Positions 11,429 through 22,019 of a stretch of DNA of 64,000 nt are shown here, one piece after another. Position 1 is the first letter of the stretch. Each line of letters begins with the position of its first letter. The translations under genes were made by a program, and so were the position numbers. The stretch comes from Cryptomeria japonica (lineage: Eukaryota; Streptophyta; Pinopsida; Cupressales; Cupressaceae). The stretch lies in assembly GCF_030272615.1 (NCBI RefSeq), contig NC_081409.1, positions 912,480,340 through 912,544,339 on the forward strand, in the 5' to 3' direction. The notes beneath the pieces were generated by a model that saw only the letters and a program-made list of their open reading frames with translations, did not search any database and was not told where the DNA came from.

Positions 11429-12586
11429 AACATCCTTTCTGATTTTTCATGCTTAGATCTGAAAAAAAAAAAATTGATTACATTTCCATGTTTGATCTTT
11501 TGCAAAATTTTAGAGGTGATTGCATAAAAACCCTAAATTTTCTTTTTAGTAATTGAACCTGCGAAATGTCTAAATGTTAATGCCTGTTTCAGATCTGCCC
11601 TTCTATTACAAATTTTCAATTCATATTTGTGCTTTAATTCTGAAAATTAAGTGGTTAAGTGTCAAAACCCTAATTTTTGAAACCCTCTTGATTCAATCTT
11701 TGTCCGACAATTTCACTGATCAAAACATCTCCAAATCAGCTGCAACTTTGGATTCCGCAATAAAATCACAACATATTTCATCCCTAAAAATTTGGAAAAA
11801 AGTTGCGAGGACCGTGGCGCCGAGCGCCATTGTCCCCGACATTTTTTCCGAAATTTCGGGAGCGAGATCTTACTGTATTTTCCTGCTAAAATCCAGAATT
11901 TTGGCTGATTTTATCAATTTTAACACCTTCAAAATAACAGTCAAAGTTGGTCTTGTGATTGCTTGGATTAAGGCTTCTAAACATTTAAAAATCATTGAAA
12001 TTGAAATTTTGTGTCAAAATTGTGTTCTTACTGTCCTAAATCTGAAAAGTGTGTTTGCATTCAGTAAAAATTTCAGTGCTTTATTCAGATTCTTGCAATT
12101 TGTGACTTTTGAAATTAAGTGCTTAATTACAACAACTTTAATTTCCACTTTCAAAATTGAATTTTGCGTGAAATTGAGTCAATTTTCAAATTTCAAAATT
12201 TGCATTGCTCTTGACATTCCCTCTAAAATCATAAAATTCAAAATTTCAGTTTCCCTCTCTTTTTCAAAATTCAAAATTTTGCATTTTTCGACAATCTTGG
12301 TAGGGTTCAATTTTGAGATTACAACTTTAATTTGGCCTATCTATAGATCGTAAAATCACTCAATTTTTTCAGATTAGCTCTAAAATCATCATACCTTTCA
12401 TCCCTGCAAATTTCGAAAAAAGTTGCAAGGATCGTGTTGCACTCCGGGCGCCACGGTCCCAGGCATTTTTTCTGAAATTTCGAGAGACTGTTGTGATTGC
12501 ATTTAACAGCTTAAATCCAGAAGATTGGCTGATTTTACTGAAAATTGCTACCTCTAAATTCAAAATTTTCTCTCCTTCTCTAGTGC
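11429..12586 (+). other. TR-GAG leader with two direct repeats
   Basis: The long leader lies between the primer-binding site and the gag ATG. Blocks at about 11740-11900 and 12370-12530 are direct repeats of each other ('catttcatccct', 'aaaaaagttgc.agga', then a GC dyad, then 'attttttc.gaaatttcg.gag'), and both resemble LTR positions about 10980-11100. A 259-codon open frame (11574-12353) covers part of this. Its hydrophobic, low-complexity Phe/Ile/Lys composition and lack of motifs argue against a gene, so I treat it as chance in AT-rich leader. Confidence 0.55.
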
Positions 12587-15500
12587 ATGAGTTTTACAAC
12601 AATAAGCCCTACTTACACTATTCCCGTTAGACGAAGCCGTAGAATTAAGTCTTTCCGAAGTTTAACTACTGAGGAGATGGAACCTAATTTGAATAGCCTT
12701 TTTAACAAGGACATGGGTAATTCCTCTAATCCTCTTAATGATGAAGAAGCTCTCCATGAGGTTTCTGAAGAACAACTTTCGAAATTGGATAACCAATTTG
12801 ACAATTTTCGACAATGGATGTCTCAAGAATACCCTGATAGTCAAGCTCTTCCTTTAATTGAGGGTCTAAAACGTATGCTTCAAAGTGATAAGAATGGAAT
12901 TGATATTTTGCATGGTATCGCACACATTGTGGATTCGAATGTGATGCCTATGAAGAGTTGTGCTGAAAATTTGGGTTATACACAACCTCCTACTCAAGTC
13001 AATCATTCTATTCCTTTGATGACTTCTATTGCTAGCGTACCTACTTTTACATCAAACATAATGACTACTTCAACACAAGACATTCCTCCTGTGATCACCA
13101 GTCATGGGGGCAATCCTTCCTCTTCAATTAACCCTCTTCCTTCATTCAATCCGATTTCTTCATTCGTCCCTTCAATGAGTGTTCCTATTACATCTCCACA
13201 AATGAACATGACGCAAGGGGGCAATTCATTCAATCATTCCATTCCTCCTTGTAGTGTTCCTCCTGTCCAATCATCTCCTATGACTAATTATCATAGGGTC
13301 CCACCACCTTACTCTCTACCTTCTTTCAATAACATAACACCTCCATCTCAATCTAACACATCCAATATGAATTCTTCGACCGAAGCGACCATTAACAATC
13401 TTGCACAAACTGTCTCTTCTTTACAACAACAAATTGCCTCTATGAATCAATCTAAGTTTAGTGTGCCCACATTTGATGTTGCGAGCCCACTTTCTCTTGA
13501 CATTGTTCGAGCTATTCCCCCTAAACATGTTGAAATCCCGCATTTGGAACTTTATAATGGTAAAGGAGATCCTCTAACACATGTTAAGACTTTTCAAACA
13601 ATTTGTACTGATTTTGCTTATGACCAAAGGTTGCTTGCAAAACTATTCACTAGAACATTAAGAGACAAAGCCCTACAATGGTATTGCTCGTTGCCTTCTT
13701 ATTCTATTACTTCTTTTGAACAACTTGCAAATGCTTTCATTCAACAATTTCAAAACAATATAAGTCCTAAAGTTACTTTGATTGATTTAATGCATTGTAA
13801 ACAAGGTGTTAAAGAAAAAGTGACTGATTTCATTGGTAGATATAAGCATTTGTATGCTCAAATTTCTTTTCCAGTGCCTGACAATGATATTCAAAGAATC
13901 TTTATTTCTAATTTACAAAAAGATATTCAAGACAAACTTCTGTTTTCTGAGTTTACTTCTTTCCAACAGTTGTGTGCAACTCTTCACAATTATCAACTGA
14001 CTGTGAGTCAAATGGAACAATCACATCCTATGGCTCCGAGTGATAAGGGTGATAGCAGTCAACAACCATTTGGGAAGTTTAAATCGAACAGAGATTCCAT
14101 CAAATTCAATGAAAACATCATCAACAACAATGTGAATGCAGCATCAGGTGTGCCTCCTATTTCTAAATTTTTCAAGAAAGAAAGAAAGTATACTCCTTTG
14201 AATGAATCATTGCATAGTATTATGAATAAGTTATTGGAACAAAATGTGCTTACTCTTCCTCCTATAAGACAAATTGATCCTGCAAAGATTACTTCACCTT
14301 ATTTTGATAACAAAGCTTTTTGTCAATTTCATCGTCAGCCTGGGCATGATACTGAAAAATGTTTTTCTTTAAAGGGTAAAATTCAAGATTTGATTGATAA
14401 TAATACTATTTCTGTTTCTGGAGTGAATGATAAAGGCAACACATCTATAGCTCCTCCTAACCAAAATCTTCAGATTTTCACTGATCCATTACCTTCTCAT
14501 ACCTCTAATGCAATTGAGGCTAATGATTCCTCTCTCTCATCTGATGGTCTTGTGTCTATGACTCCGAATGTGATTAACTTTGTAGAGCAGCAAGAAAACC
14601 CTAAAGAACCTTCCATCACATTTGATTCCAGTGAAACCATTAGGGCACCTGATGGTCCTTTATACATAGTTGCAAAAGTTAAGAATACACCTTGCCGTGG
14701 AGTGCTTATTGATCCTTTGTGCATGGTTAATGTTATTACTGAAGAATTTCTTTTTACTTTGCAATTGAATCAAGTGATATATGACAAAACAGATGTGATT
14801 GTGAAATTATTTGATGCATTTTCTTCCCCTACAATTGGTTCTATTACATTGCCTATTGAGGTCCATAACAAATCTCTTGATGTGAACTTTGCTATCATTC
14901 CATCTTCCGAACAATTTCGTGTGAAGCTTGGCTATCCTTGGCTATCTTCCATGAAAGCTATTGCTTCTCCTATTCATAAGTGTTTGAAATTTCCCCATAA
15001 TGGTGAAGTTGTTACTGTCAATCATAGTCTCTTTAAACCAGCTGAAAGAACCTCTAGTGTTCCTATTGATTACTTTTGGCCTAAACAATTCCAATCTCTT
15101 CCTCCGCGAAGTGATCATCTTTTCAAATCTTATCAAAAGTGGAAAATAGATATGATCCTATCTCTAAGTGAACCTAGAGCACCTAAACTTGATATTCCTA
15201 TCATTCTTGAGAAGGAAGTTCTTCCTTTGAAAGATAAAACTAATGTCTTTCCTCAAGAAGATTCTCAACCCATCCCTATGGATGTGACTATGTCTATACC
15301 TAATAAACTTCCTAAGAGTAGACCTATACCTCCTCGTCATGATGGACTTGGTCTTCTCCCTAAACCAAAAATTCCTCCTTTGTATGGAGCAGTTCCTCCT
15401 CCTTCTTTTTATAGAGAGAAGAGACCTTCTTCTTCTCCTATTATCCAGCCTAAGAGACCACAACCTAAACACCCAAGTGCTAAGGATGAGAACATTCCTC

Positions 15501-16015
15501 CTCCTCAGTCTTCTCCACTTCCTACTAAGACTAGACGAAATCGTTCTGCACGTGAACGCCGGCGAAAGCGTCGTCTTAGAGCTCAAACTTTGCAATCTCC
15601 AAAAACACCTTCAACAAGCATTATTCCATTTTCTCCTCAGCCGGACATTGAGCCTAAATCTCCTAAACATAAGATGCATGATGGTCTTGATCCGGTGCGA
15701 GTTAAAGATCCTATTTTTATAAATCTTGATGATGATATAGATGAAAATGTTATTCATGATGAAAATGTTACTCCTCTTGCTTCTGATAGTGAATATGAAC
15801 TTGTTGATGTTGATAATCATTTATCTAATGAATTTTCTAAAGCACTTATCCTAGCTCCTAGACAAAAACAATGTGGCTCGGAACATGAACATAGCCCTTG
15901 TTTGGATCTTGTGATAGCTCCATCTGCTGTGTTGGATGTTCCTCCTCTGGCGTGTTCCCTGCCTTCCCGAAACATTGATCAGCAAGATCGGGGGGTAGAT
16001 GACATGCTAGACTAG
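12587..16015 (+). CDS. TR-GAG gag-protease-like polyprotein, intact, 1142 aa
   Basis: The uninterrupted ORF begins at an ATG in the leader and ends 743 bp before the 3' LTR. The N-terminal 300 residues are Ser/Pro/Asn-rich. Residues about 318-490 form a Retrotrans_gag domain (HLELYNGKGDPLTHV, LRDKALQWYCSLP, FIQQFQNN, VTDFIGRYKHL). A degenerate Tat-type knuckle CQFHRQPGHDTEKC lies near 578-591. Residues about 700-810 have a retropepsin layout (VLIDPLCMVNVI and then LGYPWL...IHKCLKF), but the catalytic D-S/T-G is replaced by D-P-L, so proteolysis is doubtful. The remainder is Pro-rich with an Arg-rich patch (RRNRSARERRRKRRLRAQ, near 981-1000) that could bind RNA or act as a nuclear signal, and an acidic end. 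RT and integrase are absent. The intact frame suggests recent activity helped in trans by another element. Confidence 0.88.
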   Translation: MSFTTISPTYTIPVRRSRRIKSFRSLTTEEMEPNLNSLFNKDMGNSSNPLNDEEALHEVSEEQLSKLDNQFDNFRQWMSQEYPDSQALPLIEGLKRMLQSDKNGIDILHGIAHIVDSNVMPMKSCAENLGYTQPPTQVNHSIPLMTSIASVPTFTSNIMTTSTQDIPPVITSHGGNPSSSINPLPSFNPISSFVPSMSVPITSPQMNMTQGGNSFNHSIPPCSVPPVQSSPMTNYHRVPPPYSLPSFNNITPPSQSNTSNMNSSTEATINNLAQTVSSLQQQIASMNQSKFSVPTFDVASPLSLDIVRAIPPKHVEIPHLELYNGKGDPLTHVKTFQTICTDFAYDQRLLAKLFTRTLRDKALQWYCSLPSYSITSFEQLANAFIQQFQNNISPKVTLIDLMHCKQGVKEKVTDFIGRYKHLYAQISFPVPDNDIQRIFISNLQKDIQDKLLFSEFTSFQQLCATLHNYQLTVSQMEQSHPMAPSDKGDSSQQPFGKFKSNRDSIKFNENIINNNVNAASGVPPISKFFKKERKYTPLNESLHSIMNKLLEQNVLTLPPIRQIDPAKITSPYFDNKAFCQFHRQPGHDTEKCFSLKGKIQDLIDNNTISVSGVNDKGNTSIAPPNQNLQIFTDPLPSHTSNAIEANDSSLSSDGLVSMTPNVINFVEQQENPKEPSITFDSSETIRAPDGPLYIVAKVKNTPCRGVLIDPLCMVNVITEEFLFTLQLNQVIYDKTDVIVKLFDAFSSPTIGSITLPIEVHNKSLDVNFAIIPSSEQFRVKLGYPWLSSMKAIASPIHKCLKFPHNGEVVTVNHSLFKPAERTSSVPIDYFWPKQFQSLPPRSDHLFKSYQKWKIDMILSLSEPRAPKLDIPIILEKEVLPLKDKTNVFPQEDSQPIPMDVTMSIPNKLPKSRPIPPRHDGLGLLPKPKIPPLYGAVPPPSFYREKRPSSSPIIQPKRPQPKHPSAKDENIPPPQSSPLPTKTRRNRSARERRRKRRLRAQTLQSPKTPSTSIIPFSPQPDIEPKSPKHKMHDGLDPVRVKDPIFINLDDDIDENVIHDENVTPLASDSEYELVDVDNHLSNEFSKALILAPRQKQCGSEHEHSPCLDLVIAPSAVLDVPPLACSLPSRNIDQQDRGVDDMLD

Positions 16016-16758
16016 TTACATTAGCATAGCAGATTCTCTCCTCCTCTCTTGTGTTACTTCTTCTATATGTTATTCTCATTCTTCTATTTGTTGTCCTTAG
16101 TGTTGTCTACTTGAGGACGATGCAAAGCATTGAGATCTCTCGATCTCTCTCATGTTGACTCAAAAGACACATGTGTTCCCTTCTTCTAGGTGATCTTCCT
16201 TGATTGGGGAATGAAGAACAATTATGCATACATACATATGATATATATACATGAATTATCATACAGCATACTGACCCCGAGGAAAGCGAAGTCACCTTGT
16301 GCTTTGTTTTTTGTGTCTATTATCCTTGGGCTTATCTCACACTTGGGGGCTAAATCCTTGCGATAACGTGCTCCTTTCCTTTCTCATTTCTTATGTGTAT
16401 CACTACGTTAAAACAATCACCCCCGGTGAGGCGTGTGTGATCGCTTTAACGTAGGGGGGCATACATCCCGTCCATATCTTTTCAAGATACTTGAAAATTT
16501 CTTGGCAAATTTAGCCTTGCCTTGAAAATTTTTGATATCTTTCTTGCATGACTCATAGTGAGGGAGCCTTACTACTAACAGTCATGGTTCTCCTTCGTGA
16601 TCTTCCCTTTTACTTTGTCAATCGAAGTCGTAAGATCCTTAGTCCACTGGGGGCTTGGTGTATCTTGCCTCCTTGACGTGGTGAAAGTCTTTCAATGTTG
16701 TTTCCTTGTACTTTACCGGAAGTATGAACATACATACTCCCGCTAAAGTGGGGCTAAA
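16016..16758 (+). other. TR-GAG 3' non-coding region
   Basis: No protein motif is visible between the gag stop and the 3' LTR. The end 'cgctaaagtggggctaaa' (16741-16758) is purine-rich and directly precedes the LTR, so it is the probable polypurine tract. The small inverted pair 'cactacgttaaaacaat' / 'cgctttaacgtag' lies near 16401-16455. Confidence 0.55.
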
Positions 16759-17982
16759 TGTAGCGTCCTAAAATTGTGACACTTGCAATTTCGACTGCAT
16801 TTCGGTCTTCACGATGGCGACGCAACACACAACCTGAATGGAGACCCTGAAACTTGCTTACGACACTGAAAACTGCATTTTTCAAGCACCCTGGCCTAAA
16901 CCTCCTTGCACCCTGCTGTCCCGGGAGGTGGGACCAGAGCGCCCAGCGCCCTGGTCCCCAGGACCATGGCGCCCAGCGCCCTGGTCCCTGGGTCCTATTT
17001 TGGGCCCGGTCTCCTAAGGGGCTCGAGTCTTTTTGTTTGCAATTTGGAAATTAACTTTCCTGGTCGGCCTAAGGTCGGGAAAATCAGTCTATCAGCCCTA
17101 AATGACAAGTATATAAACTACATTTTCCTCTTTCATTCGACATGATGGAAAAGGCGTGGAAACTATACTCAAACATTCAAGCATTCAAGCATTCCTTCAA
17201 GCAATTAATCATTTCAAGTCTCCATTCAAGGCTAAGTGTTGCATTCAAGACAAGGATTCAACCATTGAAGAGGAGATCACATACTACATGCTACAACATA
17301 CAACATACAACATCTAAACCTTCGCACATAAGGATACAAACATCCTTAGAACAAGGTATTAGTACTTGTTTTACAGTCATTTACATTTACAGCTCTTGCT
17401 CATTTCTTGGTTAATTCCAAAACCGGGGTTTGACCTAAAGGCAAACCCCTAATCCCTAACCCCCCCAATTGTCTTCGCTTTTCTGTGTGTAGGTTGCAGG
17501 TACGCGGCTGAAATTGAAGATCTGGAATCCTTGTGTAGAGACGAACAGATCCCCCTTCGTTTCGTGGATTTTTCGGAGGACCGTGGCGCCGGGCGCCATC
17601 GTCCCGACAACTTTTGCTCAAATTTGCAGGACAGCGCCGTATCGACATTTTACTGCTAATTCCAGGTCCGCAGCTTCATCCTATAACCCGAACTCAGTTT
17701 ATAAGCGAATCTTTATGACTTTCTATGCATTCCTAGCTTAATTTCCTTAACAACATTCTTTACAAAAGAGGGTAGCCTTGCTTTCCTAACCCTTGAAATT
17801 CATTTAGCATCCAATCTTACATTGTGTGGGATTGGATCTTATGAGTTTCAACCCCTCTTTTGAATGTAAAGTCTCTCCCCTAAGTGAAAAACCATCGGAT
17901 CCTAGCGAACCTCCCTTCTCTCTCCTCGGAGTCGGAAGAGGGGAGAGCAACTAGGGTTCGATCGCGATTTTTTCGCTTTACA
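16759..17982 (+). repeat. 3' LTR of the TR-GAG element
   Basis: It begins TGTAGCGTCC and ends CGCTTTACA (1224 bp). It is collinear with the 5' LTR except for about 30 extra bp near 16958-16987 that duplicate the GC-rich 'gcgcccagcgccctggtccc' motif. The TATA box is at 17110-17117. The TSD GGTTG follows at once. Confidence 0.92.
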
Positions 17983-18231
17983 GGTTGATGGTGAGAAGTT
18001 AAATGACTTCTTTACCGACAGATGTGTTAATTTTTCACGTAACCGACAGACATTAAATGTGGCAGTTGAAGGAAATAACACTATAAAGCAAGTGTTTTGG
18101 CTCTTTTTTCATTCACCAAGCATTCAAACTTCTTGAGAGTGCGAAAATCCCGAGTGAAGGCATCCATAGCGAGAAGTGAAGCAAATCATTCAAGCACTCA
18201 TACCTAAAGGAAAATTAAGGTATTTATAATT

Positions 18232-21200
18232 ATGGCTTCCTCCTCTGCACCTGAATTCATTGCAAACCCTACTGTAGTTGAAGTTGTTAAGCGCCCTAGG
18301 CCCATATTTAAAATCATTCCCAAAGTTGCAAAGAAAGATGATACCCTAGGAGCATTCTCACAAATACCTAAAGGAGTTGCTTATACTAAGGATCCTAGAA
18401 TCTACATACATTGTCATATAGATGAACTAGGAGATGATGAGATTAAGAACATGTACAGGATGGTTATATGTGATGAAAATGGAAATGTTAAACTGGAACA
18501 CAAGATAATTGAAACCCTATATTTTGTGGAAATTCTTAGTATCCCTGATTTTCCGAAGGATGTTATAAGGATTATGCTAAGAAGAGTACATGGAGAGTTC
18601 TTTTGGTTAGATTCAATTCATAAGATAACCAAAGAAGAAGTTAGGGCAGTGACAGGCTTACCTTCCACCAGTAGCAGGCCTGACAAGACTAAAAATATTC
18701 CAAATGACACTGTAATAACCCTAATCAGTGCAACCTTTGATAAGAGATCCCTAAGAGTAAACGATGTTAAGGATATCAATGTAAGGTTGATAAGCATGAT
18801 TCTTGAATACAAGGTTACACATGCCAATAGATTAAACTTTGTTTCTAGCTTATGTATCAATAGTGCATATGACATGGTAAACAACAATGCAAAAATTGAT
18901 ATTTGCGAATAGTTGAAAGATGAACTGATAGACAATCTAGGGAAGATAAAAGGTGATAAGAAAGGTACATTCAAATTTAGCAACCTGCTTGTATGTTTAA
19001 TGTTATATATTACCAAGCAAGTTCCCGGTATTGGAAGAAAGGATTTTGGTTTTGACATACCGGTAGGAAAACATCTTCTAGACATACTCAACAACATGGG
19101 AGATGACAGAGAAAAGATTATAAATGAACATTTTCAAACATTAAATGCTAGAATGAAAACTAGGATAAGGCTATCTCAAGCTATTGTTGACAAATATCAA
19201 AAGGAGATATGCTTTGTAATTAAGAAAGATGAAATTTGGATGGAGGTAGTGGTCCCAAAGACTATTTGGGTTACTGAAATGGGATGTGAGGCAGATGAGA
19301 ATATAATTGAAACTTATGCAAAAGCCCACTTAGAAGCCCCTAAAGAACTGACAGAAAAAGTATTTGGCAATGCTGAAACAATTGAAAGCGGTATTCAATC
19401 TCAGAAAAGAATAAAGAAAACTGAGCAGATAGTTAGGAAAGGAACAAGGCGGGCTAAAGCTATCAAAGAGGATGTATTAAATAAAACTAGTATTAAGGAG
19501 AGTGACTTAGAAGGACTACAACCGAAAACATATCTTTCACTGGTTGCTACCTCCTCTGACAGTGAGATACTAGTAGAATTAAGAAGGGTAGAGAGAAAAA
19601 AAAAACCCTCACCGGCACCTGCTCCTACACCAAAAAGAACAAGACAGAAACAATAGGCAGTTAAGCCTCCGGCAAGGAAGTTGACACCAAAGAAGAGGAA
19701 ACAGAAACAAGTTGTTCCTCCACTTGACAAACTTTTGAGTGAGATAACTAAAGATGGCAAATTGACTAACATCAGCAAGTTGAATAACACACTATCGAAT
19801 TATGAAAAAGAAAGTATAAAAAATAGTGTTATTTTACATCTTGATATTTATATGAAATTTTTTATGGAAGTTGTAGATGATATACCCAATGACTTGTACA
19901 AACGATTAGAAGCTAGAAGGGTAGCAATTGTGGAATTAGATAAAAAGATCAAAATAGAAAAACTACTTGCAGTTCACCCAGTGAACTCAACTCAAGAGAT
20001 TAGAAGCTAGAAGGGTAGCAATTGTGGAATTAGATAAAAAGATCAAAATAGAAAAAATACTTGCAATTCACCCAGTGAACTCAACTGAAGAGATTGATGA
20101 GTTAATCAGTGAGGCTAACCGGAGAGTATTCTCAACTGGTCACCGACATGTAGCACTGATGATAGGCAGAGTAAATGAAATATCAGAAGAAACTACAGAC
20201 AAGTGGGATATATTCTTTGTTGAAAAAAAGAAACAAGAAGAGCTTAAGAGACCAAAGACTTTTAAAGTCTATCAAAAGGAAAAGGACAACGATAAGGGTA
20301 AAGGTAAGGTAGGTGGACCTCCGAGCATAAAGATAATAGATAACTTACCCCCACCTTCCTCTGATACTCCACCGACACAAACTGTTGATACTCCACTAGC
20401 AACAGAGAGTATGGAGACAACACATGAAGATAAAAATCCTGATACAGAAGTGTTGTACACAATGAATATCAACACACAGGAAGTAAACATTGTGGTTGGT
20501 AAGGAATCAAGGGAGAAAAGAGATGTGGCAACTGAGCCATCGGTAGAAGACACAACAGTTGAAACAAATGTTGAAGATACAGTTGAAGACATTGAAATTG
20601 GGAGTGAGCAACAAACTGAACAGACAACGGATACAGGAAAGGTAGATACCATAGGTATACATACTGATGTATCTACTGGGCAACCGACAACCAATGAGAC
20701 TGAAAAACCTACTGAGTCACTGACAGTAGATAGTATAGAGGCACCATCAGAGAAACCATCACTAGAGAGCACAGAGAAATCGACAGAGACACATACGGAG
20801 AAACAGGTAGAGAAATAGGATTCACAGGTACATACACAGACAGTGCCACCGGCTACATCTGATAAACCTAAACCTTTGGTAGTGGAAATGCAGACACAAA
20901 CTGATCCTCCAAAGAAAGAGGAAAGTAAAGCTATTACTACCATTGACGGATTACAAATTGTGAAGGTAGTTGGACAATCATCCAAAACCTCTATAACTGA
21001 ATTCAGACCAACCAATGTGACAGAGGTATTACTAGATTCTATCAAGAAAATAACAGGCTATAATGCACTAGCATATAAGGCTATAGATGACACTTTACCA
21101 ATTTTGAAATTGATAGCACTTAAGTGTAATGTAGAGAATAAAGATTTGTTGAGCCAATTAGACACATTGTCTAAGTACATAACCGGCAACCTACTAATAA

Positions 21201-21628
21201 TTGATCAAATCAATGAGGAGACATTCAAAGAGAAAATGAACAAAGAGAAGGAAAAATTCTTTGAGGAGACAGTCAAGAAAAATAAGGAACATATGGATAC
21301 CTTATTACCGGGACTAGGCAAGACAATTTTGGACTTCAAGAAATTGTACAGAGATACATGCAAAACAAACATTTTGATAAAAGATATAGATAAAGAGATT
21401 GACATAGCTCAAAAGGAAATCAATGATATTGCTGACAACTTGATAGGTTCATCGGATTCAATGTCGGTAGTAGAACAGGAAATTACTGAATTTGAAGAGA
21501 AAATAGAAAAACTTGAAAAAGATAAGGAAAGATTAAGGTTTAAGGCAAAAGAACTGAAGTGTAGACTAAGTCCTAAACTGGATATCCTCATCTCTTTGAG
21601 AAAAGAGATTTTTGAGGCTTTGTTCTAG
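18232..21628 (+). pseudogene. ORF2 of the copia-LTR element: large unrecognised coiled-coil protein
   Basis: The ATG at 18232 opens one long ancestral frame, now broken by three in-frame TAGs (18910, 19654, 20816) and by a 94-bp tandem duplication that shifts frame near 20000. Restored length would be about 1100 residues. The N-terminal 230 residues look globular (HGEFFWLDSIHKITKEEV, AVTGLPS). This layout loosely recalls plant mobile-domain or transposon-associated proteins, but I cannot assign it. The middle has basic Lys/Pro-rich patches near 19600-19710. A Thr/Glu-rich low-complexity region covers about 20330-20830. The last 200 residues are a strong coiled coil. There are no polymerase, protease or nuclease motifs. 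It replaces pol between gag and the polypurine tract, so it is probably the element's own accessory protein or a captured gene. Confidence 0.7.
19904..20091 (+). repeat. 94-bp tandem duplication inside ORF2
   Basis: The unit beginning 'gattagaagctagaagg' at 19904 is repeated from 19998, with two or three base differences. Because 94 is not a multiple of three, the duplication shifts the frame and creates the stop at 20008-20010. Confidence 0.85.
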
Positions 21629-22007
21629 GACTTAAGACACTGGAAGAGAAAATGCACTTTCTCACCGATACAATTCAGAGGATTGAAGCAGCACTGAAAG
21701 ACACTGAGAGATTCTACAACAGTCCGAATGTTTCTTTAGCAGATTTATATCAGATCATAACCAACCGGTTACAGGGATCATGACAGGAACTACACTCAAT
21801 TGACATTGAATGGCAGCCTTTGTCATTGATGCCAAAGAGGGAGTAGTAGAGGATGAGAAAAAGAAATAAGGATAATAAAAATGTATGACAGCAGAGATCA
21901 TTTGCTCAGAGGGAGCACACAGTTTTGATAGTTTTTGGTAAGATAGTTTTGGACAACATTTTTTGATACACTTTTGGCTTTTTCTCATGAGTGTTGCCAT
22001 CAATGCC

Positions 22008-22019
22008 AAAGGGGGAGAT
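22008..22019 (+). other. Polypurine tract of the copia-LTR element
   Basis: AAAGGGGGAGAT lies directly before the TGTTGG start of the 3' LTR at 22020, the standard site for plus-strand priming. The same tract precedes the LTRs at 315 and 5383. An imperfect earlier copy ('aaagagggagtag') lies near 21834. Confidence 0.85.

Larger units (their letters stand above)
10211..17987 (+). mobile_element. Complete gypsy-type TR-GAG element (gag-only LTR retrotransposon)
   Basis: The element 10216-17982 (7.77 kb) is flanked by a perfect TSD GGTTG (10211-10215, 17983-17987). Near-identical LTRs (10216-11409, 16759-17982) surround a primer-binding site, a leader of about 1.2 kb, a single intact 1142-codon ORF and about 740 bp of 3' non-coding DNA ending in a purine-rich tract. 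There is no RT, RNase H or integrase, which is the definition of a TR-GAG. By eye the LTRs differ at roughly 20 positions, mostly transitions, so it is younger than its host element. Confidence 0.9.

Noticed and set aside
11574-12353. 259-codon open frame in the TR-GAG leader
   Set aside because: Low-complexity Phe/Ile/Lys composition and no motifs. It overlaps leader direct repeats, so chance openness is more likely than a gene.
15164-15722. Arg-rich minus-strand and Leu-rich plus-strand frames inside the TR-GAG ORF
   Set aside because: Alternative-frame shadows of the Pro/Arg-rich end of the gag protein.
20272-21045. 257-codon minus-strand open frame, Ser/Val/Cys-rich
   Set aside because: Antisense of the low-complexity Thr/Glu-rich part of ORF2 in the copia-LTR element. 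The composition mirrors the sense codons.
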